NCBI RefSeq assembly: GCF_000719115.1
Contig: NZ_JOEA01000014.1
Span: 186,001 to 250,000 of the forward strand
DNA: 64,000 bases
Direction: 5' to 3'
From: Lentzea albidocapillata
Lineage (GTDB): Bacteria; Actinomycetota; Actinomycetes; Mycobacteriales; Pseudonocardiaceae
Below, piece by piece: positions 14,981-23,737 of this stretch; the first letter of the stretch is position 1; each line of letters opens with the position of its first letter. A model generated the notes under the pieces. That model ran no database searches. It was given only the letters and a program-made list of their open reading frames with translations, and had not been told where the DNA came from. Made by a program: the position numbers and the translations under genes.

Positions 14981-15967
14981 TCAGATCTCCACTGATTCCA
15001 GGAGAACGTCGACCGTCGGTTCGATCGCGGCCGCCGCCCGTGCGTCCCGGAACCGCCGCTCGATACCCAGATCCCGGCGGAAGGCCGCGTCCCCGCACAC
15101 CTTCATCGCCAGGTCCGTCACCGCGACGGCGGCCTCGGTCGCGGTGACCGCCAGCAGCCGGACGCGGTCGGCCGACCGTTCCGGATGCCACGTCACCGCG
15201 GACAGCGTGTCGTTGTACAGCACCCGGACCGCGTCCGTGCGCAACCGCATCCGGGCCAGATCGGACCGGGTGCGCGGATCACCGCCACCGAGGTGCCCGA
15301 TCGCCGCCGCGAGCGCGCCCTCCATCAGCCCCAGCGACACCGCCGCCCCGAGCACCATGAACCACGGGAACGCCAGTTCCTCCGACCACAGCCGGTTGGA
15401 CGCGGGTACTCGCACGGGATCCGCCTCCACGCAGGTGGCGACGGTCCCCCGCAGGCCCATCCCGGCATGATCGGCCGGGACCAGCAGCCCCGGCGCCTCG
15501 GCGGGAACGAGCCACAACGCCGAGCCGCACGACCAGACGTAGCTGTCCGCCTCGCCGGCCGCGATCACCCAGCTCTTGCGCGCCCGCACCTGCACCACGT
15601 CGCCATGGGTCGACATCTCGCCAGTCGGACCGAAGGCCGCCAACGTAGACAGGTGCCGGCCCGCCGCGATCTCGGCTCGCAACCAGTGTGGGCCCGAGCG
15701 GTCCAGCACGGCGGCCGCGGAGTAGTGCGAGCGCAGCACGGAAGCCGTTGCGCCACAGACCCTGGCGACCTCCTCGACCACCCTGCCGGCCGACCGGACG
15801 TCCTGGCCTCCCCCGCCGACCGTGCGGGAGATCGTCATTCCCAGCAGGCCCCGCGCGCCCAGGGCGTTCACGGCGGCGCGCGGGAATCTGGGGTGCTGGT
15901 CGACGTCCGCGGCGTTCGGCGCCACCACGGTCTGCACGATGCGGAGCAGGTCCGCCCGGTACGTCAC
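14981..15967 (-). CDS. Acyl-CoA dehydrogenase-like flavoprotein
   Basis: A 328-residue protein of the acyl-CoA dehydrogenase fold: an N-terminal helical region with GLLGMTISRTVGGGGQDVRS, a middle beta domain (TLAAFGPTGEMSTHGD, KSWVIAAGEADSYVWSCGS), then C-terminal helices. It is shorter than the usual 380-390 residues, and I do not recognise the catalytic glutamate motif in the C-terminal part, so it could be a flavin-dependent hydroxylase-like or non-canonical member. GTG 15967 overlaps the stop of the aldehyde dehydrogenase gene (GTGA), so the two are co-translated. It may belong to the transcript that begins with the formate dehydrogenase genes. Substrate unknown. Confidence 0.72.
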   Translation of the reverse strand: MTYRADLLRIVQTVVAPNAADVDQHPRFPRAAVNALGARGLLGMTISRTVGGGGQDVRSAGRVVEEVARVCGATASVLRSHYSAAAVLDRSGPHWLRAEIAAGRHLSTLAAFGPTGEMSTHGDVVQVRARKSWVIAAGEADSYVWSCGSALWLVPAEAPGLLVPADHAGMGLRGTVATCVEADPVRVPASNRLWSEELAFPWFMVLGAAVSLGLMEGALAAAIGHLGGGDPRTRSDLARMRLRTDAVRVLYNDTLSAVTWHPERSADRVRLLAVTATEAAVAVTDLAMKVCGDAAFRRDLGIERRFRDARAAAAIEPTVDVLLESVEI

Positions 15968-17505
15968 GTGGGTGGGTAGAGCGAGTAGGACGGGAAGTTG
16001 CCGTACGGCCGTTCGTCGGCCGGGCCCTCGGTGACGGCGTGGACCAGCAACGAGCCGCCGACGAACGCGCCACGCCAGGAGGCACCGCGACCGCCGAACA
16101 CCTCGTCCCGGTCACCCCTCGACCGGGGCTTGTTTATGCCGACCTTGAACGCCTGCACGTCCTCGCTCAGCCGCCGCGCGGTGGCCTCGTCGTCGCAGGC
16201 CAGTGACGCGACCAGGGCGCCGTTGGAGGCGTTCATCGCGGCCAGCAGCTCGGCCTCGGTGTCGACCAGGACGATCGTGTCGACCGGCCCGAACGGCTCG
16301 GCGTGGTGCAGCACCGACGAGCGTGGCGGGTCGAGGATCGCGACCGGCGCGAGGTACGCGGCGGTCTGCTGGCCCGGCAGGAACCGGCCGGAGTCCACCG
16401 ATCCCCGGTACAGCGGCACGCCGCCGGCCCGGATCGCCTCGTCCACGACGTCGCCGAGCTCCTTGGCCTTCGCGTCGTTGATCAACGGCCCGAAGTCCAG
16501 CTCCGGCAGCTCATCACCAGGCGAAGCGACGGCGAGCGGGTGCCCGAACCTCACGTCCCGCACCGCGGGCAGGTAGACGCTCAGGAACTTGTCGAACAGC
16601 GACCGTTGCACCACGTACCTCGGATAGGCGGTGCAGCGCTGCTTGCCGTAGTCGAACGCCTTGCGGATCTGCGTGCCGAGCATGTCCCACGAGTCGGTCT
16701 CCCAGACGCCCCAGCAGTTCAGGCCCTCCTGCTCCAGGACGTGCCGCCGGTTCGAGTCGACCAGGCGCGTCGCGATGGCGCTGCCGACATCGCGACCGCC
16801 CACAAAGGACACACAGCCCAGGAACGACGACCCGACCAGCACCGGCGCGAGTTCGCTCCCGCTGCCGGACACGAGCGTCAACGGCAGTCCCGACCGGACG
16901 GCCAGCGCGGTCGCCAGCGTCAGGCAGCTGACGCCGCCGTCCGTCGGCGCCTTGGCGATGACGGCGTTGCCCGCCAGCGCCTGCACCAGCATCGCGTGCA
17001 TCAGCACGCTCATCGGGTAGTTCCACGAGGCGATGTTGCTGACCGGGCCGTTCAGCGGCGCACGACCGGCCAGCATCGAGTCGATCTCGTCGACGTACCA
17101 GCGCACGCCCTCGATGCAGCGGTCGACGTCGGCCGTGGCGAGCCGCCACGGCTTGCCGATCTCCCACACCAGCAGCAACGACAGCAGGTCGCGGTGCTCG
17201 GTCAGAGCGTCCAAAGCCTCCGACACACGCGCCTTGCGGTCCGCCAGAGACACGTTGCGCCACTCGATGTGCTGGTCGACGGCCGCGACGACCGCCCGTC
17301 CCGCGACGTCGAAGTCGAGGAACGGCGGGCCCGCGATGGTGGAACCGTCGACCGGACTGGTGGCGGGCATCGGTTCGCCGGAACGACTCCACTCGCCGCC
17401 GAAGTGGTTGAGCAGCCGGTCGTCGTGGAACGCTTCGGGTGCAACCTTCACGCACTGCGAGTAGACGTCGTGCCACGACGTGCCGGGCTTGAGGATCAAC
17501 GGCAT
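15964..17505 (-). CDS. NAD(P)-dependent aldehyde dehydrogenase family protein
   Basis: A 513-residue aldehyde dehydrogenase. Features are the nucleophile in KQRCTAYPR (Cys291), the upstream glutamate element (HVLEQEGLN, where the family usually has LELGGKN, so the second Gly is replaced by Glu), SNIASWNYPMSVLMHAMLVQ and a PFGPVDTIVLV substrate-loop region. ATG 17505 is chosen over an in-frame GTG at 17538 because GGAGTGGAGGG precedes it. It starts 36 nt after the last formate dehydrogenase gene and is probably cotranscribed with it. A C1/C2 aldehyde such as glyoxylate or formaldehyde would fit the context, but this is inference. Confidence 0.85.
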   Translation of the reverse strand: MPLILKPGTSWHDVYSQCVKVAPEAFHDDRLLNHFGGEWSRSGEPMPATSPVDGSTIAGPPFLDFDVAGRAVVAAVDQHIEWRNVSLADRKARVSEALDALTEHRDLLSLLLVWEIGKPWRLATADVDRCIEGVRWYVDEIDSMLAGRAPLNGPVSNIASWNYPMSVLMHAMLVQALAGNAVIAKAPTDGGVSCLTLATALAVRSGLPLTLVSGSGSELAPVLVGSSFLGCVSFVGGRDVGSAIATRLVDSNRRHVLEQEGLNCWGVWETDSWDMLGTQIRKAFDYGKQRCTAYPRYVVQRSLFDKFLSVYLPAVRDVRFGHPLAVASPGDELPELDFGPLINDAKAKELGDVVDEAIRAGGVPLYRGSVDSGRFLPGQQTAAYLAPVAILDPPRSSVLHHAEPFGPVDTIVLVDTEAELLAAMNASNGALVASLACDDEATARRLSEDVQAFKVGINKPRSRGDRDEVFGGRGASWRGAFVGGSLLVHAVTEGPADERPYGNFPSYSLYPPT

Positions 17506-17541
17506 TGGGCGGCCCTCCACTCCAGAAGGAGATGTCACTGC

Positions 17542-18465
17542 TCAGCGATTTTGCACGTGCTGCCAGCCGAAACGGCCCTTGATGCACAGGTTTCCGCGCG
17601 TGACCGTGCTTTCGTGCGGCGACGTGACCTTCACGATCTCGTTGTCCTGCACGTGCAGGGTGAGGTTGCACCCGACACCGCAGAAAGTGCAGATGGTCGT
17701 GGTCTGCGTCTGGGCCTCTTCGTCCCAGGTGCCGTCCTCGCGCTTGTCGTGCTCGCGCTTGAAGCTCAGCGCACCCGTCGGACAGACCTCGATGCAGTTG
17801 CCGCAGTAGACACAAGCGCTTTCGGGCAGCGGTGTGGAGAACTCCGTGGAGATCCGCGAGTCGAAGCCGCGGCCGGCCACCGAGATCGCGAAGGTGTTCT
17901 GCCACTGGTCGCCGCACGCGTCGACGCACTTGTAACACATGATGCACTTGCCCAGGTCGCGGACGTAGAGCGGATTGTCCACTTTGATCGGCTGCCGCAC
18001 GGTGGCGGCCGTCTGGCCGTCGGGTTCCTCGTGCTCGCCCGGACGGCGGTCGTCCCGGTCGGTCGACGGCGGTGCCGGCGGGCCGAAGCGGGAGGGGTCG
18101 GCACCGCACGCGGACATCCACTCGTCCACGTGCGGCGTGGTGGAGAGGTCCGTCGCGGACCCGAGAAGTTCGAGAACCAGCTTGCGGCTGTGCGTCGTGC
18201 GCTCCGAGTCCGTGTGCACGACCATGCCCGGCTCGACCTTGCGCGAGCACGACGGCACGAGCGTGCGGGAGCCCTCGACCTCGACCATGCAGACGCGGCA
18301 GGCGTTCGCCGGCTTCAGTGTGTCGCCGTAGCAGAGCGTGGGGATCGACTTTCCCTTGGCCGTGCAGGCGTCCAGGATCGTCGCTCCCTCCGGCACGCGC
18401 ACGGACTCGCCGTCCAAAGTCAGCTCGACCAGTCGTTTCGGGAGTCCGATTTCGACGATCGTCAT
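17542..18465 (-). CDS. Formate dehydrogenase alpha subunit, detached N-terminal iron-sulfur part
   Basis: A 307-residue electron-transfer polypeptide matching the N-terminal region of NAD-dependent FdhA. It has a [2Fe-2S] ferredoxin domain (Cys45, 56, 59, 73), two [4Fe-4S] motifs (Cys174/177/180/184 and Cys218/221/224/228), and then the first piece of the molybdopterin-oxidoreductase 4Fe-4S domain (CTFCGVGC, Cys259/262/266, with Cys294 in GNLCIKG). It stops at GRFGWQHVQNR, exactly where the catalytic domain would continue; that part is encoded separately at 20232-22157. The His/Cys cluster motif of Complex-I-like ferredoxins is not seen. ATG 18465 overlaps the preceding stop (ATGA), with GGAGG upstream. 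Confidence 0.88.
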   Translation of the reverse strand: MTIVEIGLPKRLVELTLDGESVRVPEGATILDACTAKGKSIPTLCYGDTLKPANACRVCMVEVEGSRTLVPSCSRKVEPGMVVHTDSERTTHSRKLVLELLGSATDLSTTPHVDEWMSACGADPSRFGPPAPPSTDRDDRRPGEHEEPDGQTAATVRQPIKVDNPLYVRDLGKCIMCYKCVDACGDQWQNTFAISVAGRGFDSRISTEFSTPLPESACVYCGNCIEVCPTGALSFKREHDKREDGTWDEEAQTQTTTICTFCGVGCNLTLHVQDNEIVKVTSPHESTVTRGNLCIKGRFGWQHVQNR

Positions 18466-20231
18466 GACGCTGCCTCCTCTGCGTAACCCAGGCGGTCGAG
18501 GGCTGATTCGATGGCGTTCCAGGCTGTTTGCCCGAGACCGCAGATGGACGAGTCGCGCATGACCTGCCCGACCTCCCGCAGCAGCTGGAGATCCTCCGCG
18601 CTGGTGCTCAGCGGACGCTTCCCCACGAGCCGGTGCATCGCCTCTTCCTGGCGCACGGTGCCGATCCGGCACGGCACGCACTGCCCGCACGACTCGTCGC
18701 GGAAGAACGCGGCAATGCGCAACAGGAAGCTGCCCAGGTCGGCCGTGTCGTCGAGCACCAGCACGACGCCGGAGCCGAGCGTGGTGTTCGCCGCCCGCGC
18801 GTCCTCCATGGTGAGCGGCAGGTCGAGCTCGTCCGGGCGGACGAACCCGCCTGCCGCCCCGCCGAGCAGTACCGCTCGCAGCTCCCGGCCTGGCGGCACG
18901 CCACCCGCCAGATCGAGGAGTTCCCCGAGCGTGGTGCCGAACGGCACCTCGTACACGCCCGGACGACTGACGTTGCCAGACAGGCAGAAGAGCTTCGGGC
19001 CCGCCGAGCCGGAGGTGCCGATGCGGGTGTAGGCCTCGCATCCCTCCGTGAGGATCACCGGTACGTTGACCAGCGTCTCCACGTTGTTGACCACCGTCGG
19101 TTTGCCGAAGAGCCCCGACTCCACCGGGAACGGCGGCTTCGACCTCGGCTCACCGCGGAAGCCCTCGATGGAGTTGAAGATCGCCGTTTCCTCGCCGCAG
19201 ATGTACGCCCCCGCGCCGCGGCGGATCTCGATCTCGAACGAGAAACCCTCGTGGCCCATGATGTTCTCGCCGAGGAAGTTGCGTTCCTTGGCCCGCGCGA
19301 TGGCGTTGCGCAGCAGGTGCAGCGCCCTCGGGTACTCGCCGCGCAGGTAGAGGTAGCCGCGCGAGCAGCCGGCCGCGTACCCGGCGATCGTCATCGACTC
19401 GATCACCGCGTACGGGTCGCCCTCCATCAGCAGGCGGTCCTTGAACGTGCCGGGCTCGCTCTCGTCCGCGTTGCACACCAGGTAGTGCGGGCGCACGGGC
19501 TGGCGGGCGGTCGCGTCCCACTTCCGGCCGGTCGGGAACGCCGCACCGCCGCGGCCCATCAGTTTGGCGTCGGTGACCTCGCGAATCACCCCCGACGGCC
19601 CCAGCAGGAGAGCCGTCCGCAACGCCGAATAGCCGCCCGTCGCCCGGTAGTCGTCGAGCGACTCCGGATCGACGACGCCAACCCGCTTGAGCAGCCGCAG
19701 GCCAGGGGACCCGGCCTGCGGCACCTCCGCGCGCTCACCGTCCACATGAGAGGGACCGGCGGCCGCCACCGCGATCACCTCCTCGGCGGTGGTGGGCGCC
19801 AGGAGCTGCTCCGCCGCCACCTCCCCCGCCTCGAACGCGAGCGCGACCGGAGCCTTCTCGCACACCCCCAGACACGGGCTGCGCAACCAGCCGCTCTTCG
19901 CCCCCGCCGGACCGAGCTCGGCGGTCAGCCTGTCGCACAACGACTTCGCGCCGTTGACCTGGCAGGCCAGGTCGACACAGACGTGCACGACCTTCGGCGG
20001 CCGTTCGGACAGCGAGAACAGCGAGTAGAAACTCGCCACCCCGTACGCCTCCGCCGGAGGGATGTGCAGGACGCGGCAGATGTGGTTCAGCGCGCCCTGA
20101 CTGATCCAGCCGACCCTGTCGTTGACCGCGTGCAGGGCGGGCAACAGCTGGTCCCTGCCCATGCCGGTGAACAGGTCCACGACGACGCGTTCGGCCTCGG
20201 ACGGCTCGACGTCGAGCAGTTTGAGATCCAC
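18462..20231 (-). CDS. fdhB: Formate dehydrogenase beta subunit, NuoE-NuoF fusion (NAD-binding)
   Basis: A 589-residue fusion. Residues 1 to about 160 are NuoE-like, with the [2Fe-2S] cysteines in VCVDLAC and SPCLGVC. Residues about 195-589 are NuoF-like, with FMN/NAD motifs GRGGAAFPTGRKW and RRGAGAYICGEETA and the [4Fe-4S] set ESCGQCVPCRIGT plus a distal Cys in SSICGLGQ. It takes electrons from the molybdenum subunit and reduces NAD+. The GTG start at 20231 directly abuts the stop of the catalytic subunit gene, giving tight translational coupling. This gene separates the two halves of the alpha subunit, an unusual order. Confidence 0.9.
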   Translation of the reverse strand: MDLKLLDVEPSEAERVVVDLFTGMGRDQLLPALHAVNDRVGWISQGALNHICRVLHIPPAEAYGVASFYSLFSLSERPPKVVHVCVDLACQVNGAKSLCDRLTAELGPAGAKSGWLRSPCLGVCEKAPVALAFEAGEVAAEQLLAPTTAEEVIAVAAAGPSHVDGERAEVPQAGSPGLRLLKRVGVVDPESLDDYRATGGYSALRTALLLGPSGVIREVTDAKLMGRGGAAFPTGRKWDATARQPVRPHYLVCNADESEPGTFKDRLLMEGDPYAVIESMTIAGYAAGCSRGYLYLRGEYPRALHLLRNAIARAKERNFLGENIMGHEGFSFEIEIRRGAGAYICGEETAIFNSIEGFRGEPRSKPPFPVESGLFGKPTVVNNVETLVNVPVILTEGCEAYTRIGTSGSAGPKLFCLSGNVSRPGVYEVPFGTTLGELLDLAGGVPPGRELRAVLLGGAAGGFVRPDELDLPLTMEDARAANTTLGSGVVLVLDDTADLGSFLLRIAAFFRDESCGQCVPCRIGTVRQEEAMHRLVGKRPLSTSAEDLQLLREVGQVMRDSSICGLGQTAWNAIESALDRLGYAEEAAS

Positions 20232-22157
20232 TCAGCCCACCTTCACCGGAAGCTTGTCGATGCGGATTGCCGCGGCCTTGTACTCCGCCGTTCCCGCGAT
20301 CGGGCAGGTCGCCTCGATCGTGAGCACGTTGACGTCGATCTCGTCCGGGAAGTGGAACGTCATGAACACCAGACCCGGCGTCAGTCCGTCGTCGATCCGC
20401 ACCGGCGCCTGGATCTGCCCGCGCCTGCTGGTGATCGACACCTCCTCACCCGCGGTGACCCCGAGCGTCTCGGCGTCCTGCGGGCACAGGTCGAGCGTCT
20501 CGCCCATGCGCAGCGGCGACTCGAACCCGGCCGACTGCACACCGGTGTTGTAGGAGTCGAGCCGCCGGCCGGTGGTGAGCCGGAACGGGAACTCACTCGT
20601 CAGCTCGTCGACGGGCGGGCTGTGCAGCACCGGCGAGAACGTCGCGGGCATGCCGCGCTTGACCGGGTCCTCCTCCCACAACCTGCCGTGCAGGAAGCTG
20701 GGTTCGAGGGAGTCCTCGTCCGGGCACGGCCACTGGATGCCGCCGAGCTTCTCGAGCCGGTCATACGTCATGCCGGTGTGGATCGGCGACAGGCTGCGGA
20801 GTTCGTCCCACACGGCCTGGCCGGTCATGTGCTGCCAGGCCGCGCCGAGCCGCGTGGCGATCTCGCCCATGATCTCGATGTCGTCACGCGCACCCTCTGG
20901 TGGGGTGAGAGCTTTCCTGACGCGTTGAACCCGGCGCTCGCTGTTCGTGAACGTGCCGTCGGTCTCGCACCAGGCCGCGGCGGCGGGCAGCACGACGTGT
21001 GCGAGCTGCGCGGTCTTGGTGAGGAAGATGTCCTGCACCACCACGTGGTCCAAGTTGGACAGACGCTTGATCGTGTGCTCGCAGTCAGCCTCGGACTGCA
21101 CCGGGTTCTCGCCGATGATGTACACGGTGGTCATGTCACCGCGTTCCATCGCCTCCAGCATCTGGGTGAGGTTCCAGCCCTTCGAGGCCTTGAAGTTCGA
21201 GCCCCACGCGTCGTTGAACTTCTTGGCGACACCGGGATCCGTGATGTCCTGGAAGCCGGGCAGCCGGTCGGGGATGGCGCCCATGTCGCCGCCGCCCTGC
21301 ACGTTGTTCTGCCCGCGCAACGGGTTCAGCCCCGCGCCGTACCGCCCGACCTGGCCGGTCAGCAGCGACAGGTTGATGAGGCTCAGCACGTTGTCGGTGC
21401 CGTTGTGGTGCTCGGTGATGCCGAGCGTCCAGCTGAGCTGACCGCGGTCCGCTTTGGCGTAGGCGTGCGCGAGCTCGCGGATGAGCTCGGCCGGCACCCC
21501 GGTCTCCAGTTCGGCGACCGGCAGCGTCCACGGCTCGACGGCCTTCACGAACTCCTGGAAGCCCTCGGTGGCCCGCTCGACGAACGACATGTTGGTGAGG
21601 TTCGACGCGATGATCTCCCGCGCGATCGCGTGCGCCAGCGGGATGTCCGTGCCGACCTTGAGCCGCAACCACCCGTGCGCCCACTTGCCGGTGCTGGTCA
21701 GCCGGGGGTCGACCACGTAGAGCTTCGCGCCCTTGTTGACCGCCTTCAGCACGTGCTGGAAGAAGATCGGATGCGCCTCGCGTGCGTTCGACCCCCAGAG
21801 CACGATCAGGTCGGCGTCCTCGATCTCCTGGTAGGAGGAGGTACCGCCACCGCTGCCGAACACCTTGGCCAGCCCGGCCACGCTCGGGGCGTGACAGGTG
21901 CGGTTGCAGCTGTCGACGTTGTTCGAGCCGATCACGGCCCTGGTGAACTTCTGGGCCATGTAGTTCATCTCGTTGGTGGCCCTCGCACAGGAGAACATGC
22001 CGAACGCGTCCGGGCCACCGTTGGCCACGTTCCTGCGGAAGCCCTCTGCTGCCTTGTCCAGCGCCTCGTCCCAGGTGGCCGGCCGCAGGACTCCCGCGTC
22101 GCGCACCAGTGGCTGGGTCAGCCGCACGTAGGGCTCGGTCTTCTTCCGCCTGCTCAT
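20232..22157 (-). CDS. Formate dehydrogenase catalytic subunit (molybdopterin domain only)
   Basis: A 641-residue molybdopterin-bis-MGD oxidoreductase, expected to oxidise formate to CO2. The active-site element DSCNRTCHAPSVAG has Cys88 in the selenocysteine position and His89 beside it, as in Cys-type formate dehydrogenases. GENPVQSEAD and the C-terminal dinucleotide-binding domain (TGRRLDSYNTGVQSAGFES) are also clear. It begins with PYVRLTQPLVRDAG, the point that normally follows the N-terminal 4Fe-4S domain, so the cluster ligands must come from the 17542-18465 protein. ATG 22157 is chosen over GTG 22166 because AGGAGGT sits 7 nt before it. A GntR-type operator lies just upstream. Confidence 0.9.
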   Translation of the reverse strand: MSRRKKTEPYVRLTQPLVRDAGVLRPATWDEALDKAAEGFRRNVANGGPDAFGMFSCARATNEMNYMAQKFTRAVIGSNNVDSCNRTCHAPSVAGLAKVFGSGGGTSSYQEIEDADLIVLWGSNAREAHPIFFQHVLKAVNKGAKLYVVDPRLTSTGKWAHGWLRLKVGTDIPLAHAIAREIIASNLTNMSFVERATEGFQEFVKAVEPWTLPVAELETGVPAELIRELAHAYAKADRGQLSWTLGITEHHNGTDNVLSLINLSLLTGQVGRYGAGLNPLRGQNNVQGGGDMGAIPDRLPGFQDITDPGVAKKFNDAWGSNFKASKGWNLTQMLEAMERGDMTTVYIIGENPVQSEADCEHTIKRLSNLDHVVVQDIFLTKTAQLAHVVLPAAAAWCETDGTFTNSERRVQRVRKALTPPEGARDDIEIMGEIATRLGAAWQHMTGQAVWDELRSLSPIHTGMTYDRLEKLGGIQWPCPDEDSLEPSFLHGRLWEEDPVKRGMPATFSPVLHSPPVDELTSEFPFRLTTGRRLDSYNTGVQSAGFESPLRMGETLDLCPQDAETLGVTAGEEVSITSRRGQIQAPVRIDDGLTPGLVFMTFHFPDEIDVNVLTIEATCPIAGTAEYKAAAIRIDKLPVKVG

Positions 22158-22176
22158 CGTCTGCACCTCCTACGCC

Positions 22177-22191
22177 CATACTGTATGCAAT
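22177..22191 (-). promoter_or_regulatory. GCATAC-N1-GTAT operator upstream of the formate dehydrogenase operon
   Basis: Read on the minus strand, the site is ATTGCATACAGTATG, with the perfect palindrome CATAC-A-GTATG at its core. It ends about 20 nt before the ATG of the catalytic subunit gene. A further half-site (GCATACCG on the minus strand, 22196-22203) lies immediately upstream. The same word recurs before the PanE-like/gntR, oxc/sucC and MFS/moeA pairs, so it is read as the operator of the GntR protein at 25954-26679. Confidence 0.68.
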
Positions 22192-22230
22192 CTTCGGTAT
22201 GCGCTAGCCCCCAGTTGCGGTTTCGTGCCA

Positions 22231-23274
22231 CTACGCCTGCAGAACGCGGCGATCGTCCAGGAGTGAGAACGCGTCCGACACCTCGCACAGGAACGCGGTG
22301 TCGCCGTCCAGATCCGGTGCCCCCGCACCGGGTTCCACCCTGGGCGGTGTCATCCCCCGCGCCCTGATGGCCGCGGCGACCACCGCGGCCTCGACCTGTG
22401 CCGGGCTCGCCGCCGCGGCCCGTGCGGCGGCGGCGACGTCCGCGTCGCGACACGGCTGGAGGTCGAGCAGGCCGTCACGGATCTCGATCACGCGCCGGTA
22501 CAGGCGCATCCGCATGTTCCACCAGCCGACGCGCGGGTTGAGCGCGATCCGCGGGTCCGCGTCGGCCAACGCGCGCCAGAGCGGTTCGAGCCGGGTGTAC
22601 TGGCGGTATCGCCGCCTCCATGCCGCCACGGCCGGCACGGCGGCGCCCACCAGCACGACGACATGGGCGGCATTGGGCAGCACCGCACTCATCCAGAAGT
22701 TCCACCCGAGCGGATAGGCGAACTCGAAGCGGCTCGACCCGACGCGCACGACCCGGTTCACCAGATACACCAACGCCATCGCCGCACCGGCCACGATCAG
22801 GTGCAACCCGGACCGCAGCGCGCGGCCGGAGGTGGTGCGGGCATATCGCAGGCCGAGCCGGATCACGTTGCCGAACGCGGGTGCCAGCGCGAGCAGGTAC
22901 GCCGTCCAGTACTCGAGAACCCACGGTGCCTGGGGAAGAAGGCTCGGCTTCAGCGCGAAGCACAGGCACATCACCCCGAACATGCCCGCCGTCCACCAGG
23001 TGCTCCACCGGCTACGCCGCAAGCCGTTGAGGTGCGCGAGGAGATCATGCGCCGACCACGCGACGAGCACCATTCCCGCGTGCCCGGCCAACCGTGCGAG
23101 CGTGGCCGTTCCGGTCAGGTGTCCCACCGCCAGCTGGACCGCCGGGGTGAGCGCGGTCAGCGACACGGCGAGCCCGAGGAACAACCTGCGGATCGCGTCC
23201 TGGCCGTCGCGCCAGCTGAACACCATCAGCCACGCGACGGCGGGCGGCACGTACCGCAGCAGGAGCTCACCCAT
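22231..23274 (-). CDS. Multi-span membrane protein of the XRE/ImmA-associated type
   Basis: A 347-residue protein with about seven hydrophobic helices in the first 220 residues, followed by a charged cytoplasmic tail containing MRMRLYRRVIEIRDGLLDL. This layout matches MAB_1171c-like putative membrane proteins that actinomycetes often encode next to an XRE regulator and an ImmA/IrrE-type protein, which is exactly the context here. No function is established, and a role as signalling membrane partner is inferred. ATG 23274 overlaps the end of the ImmA-like gene by 8 nt. It is transcribed toward the formate dehydrogenase operon but separated from it by that operon's own operator. Confidence 0.72.
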   Translation of the reverse strand: MGELLLRYVPPAVAWLMVFSWRDGQDAIRRLFLGLAVSLTALTPAVQLAVGHLTGTATLARLAGHAGMVLVAWSAHDLLAHLNGLRRSRWSTWWTAGMFGVMCLCFALKPSLLPQAPWVLEYWTAYLLALAPAFGNVIRLGLRYARTTSGRALRSGLHLIVAGAAMALVYLVNRVVRVGSSRFEFAYPLGWNFWMSAVLPNAAHVVVLVGAAVPAVAAWRRRYRQYTRLEPLWRALADADPRIALNPRVGWWNMRMRLYRRVIEIRDGLLDLQPCRDADVAAAARAAAASPAQVEAAVVAAAIRARGMTPPRVEPGAGAPDLDGDTAFLCEVSDAFSLLDDRRVLQA

Positions 23275-23737
23275 GGAAACCGTCGAACGCGGCGTGCAGC
23301 CGGTCGGCCAGCGTGGTGCCGGTGTGCACGCGCTGGCGGATCAGGGTCGCGAGCAACTCCGCCTCGCGTTCCTCCTCGGTGGAGTACCCGGTGCGGCCGA
23401 GCACGCGCCGGACCAGCGCCGGATCGAGGCTGGGCAGCAGGAGCTCCGCCATCTCGGTGAGACTCGCCGACGCCGGGTAGTGGTCGCACAGCACATGGCT
23501 CAGCTCATGCAGCACGATGTGTTCCTGGTGGAACGGCGCGGTCTCCTCCTCGAAGAAGATGATGTCCGCGGCGTCGGTGGCGATCCAGAGACCGCACACA
23601 CCGGTGAGCCCCGCGAAGGGCATCAGGTGGATCGGCCTGCCCCGGCGTGCGGCGATGCGGCCCGCGAACGACGACACGTCGAACGGGACCGGAATGTCCA
23701 GGCCGCGCAGGAGCTTTCGCAGCCTTCGAGCACTCAC
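23267..23737 (-). CDS. ImmA/IrrE family metallo-endopeptidase-like protein
   Basis: A 156-residue protein with the zinc motif HELSH (in IVLHELSHVLCDH) and the preceding FHQEHIVLHE strand-helix typical of ImmA/IrrE peptidases. These often cleave or antagonise a partner XRE repressor. The N-terminus is basic (VSARRLRKLLRGLDIPVP). GTG 23737 overlaps the stop of the XRE gene (GTGA), so it is translationally coupled to its likely partner. The third zinc ligand, usually an acidic residue further on, may be one of the glutamates in EEEREAELLATL, as is usual in this family. Confidence 0.8.
   Translation of the reverse strand: MSARRLRKLLRGLDIPVPFDVSSFAGRIAARRGRPIHLMPFAGLTGVCGLWIATDAADIIFFEEETAPFHQEHIVLHELSHVLCDHYPASASLTEMAELLLPSLDPALVRRVLGRTGYSTEEEREAELLATLIRQRVHTGTTLADRLHAAFDGFHG

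Noticed and set aside
18528..22367. A very long open frame on the plus strand (over 1,200 codons) antisense to the formate dehydrogenase genes
   Set aside because: It is the mirror of high-GC third positions in three strongly supported minus-strand genes. Its product is Arg/His/Val-rich with no family features and no ribosome-binding site.
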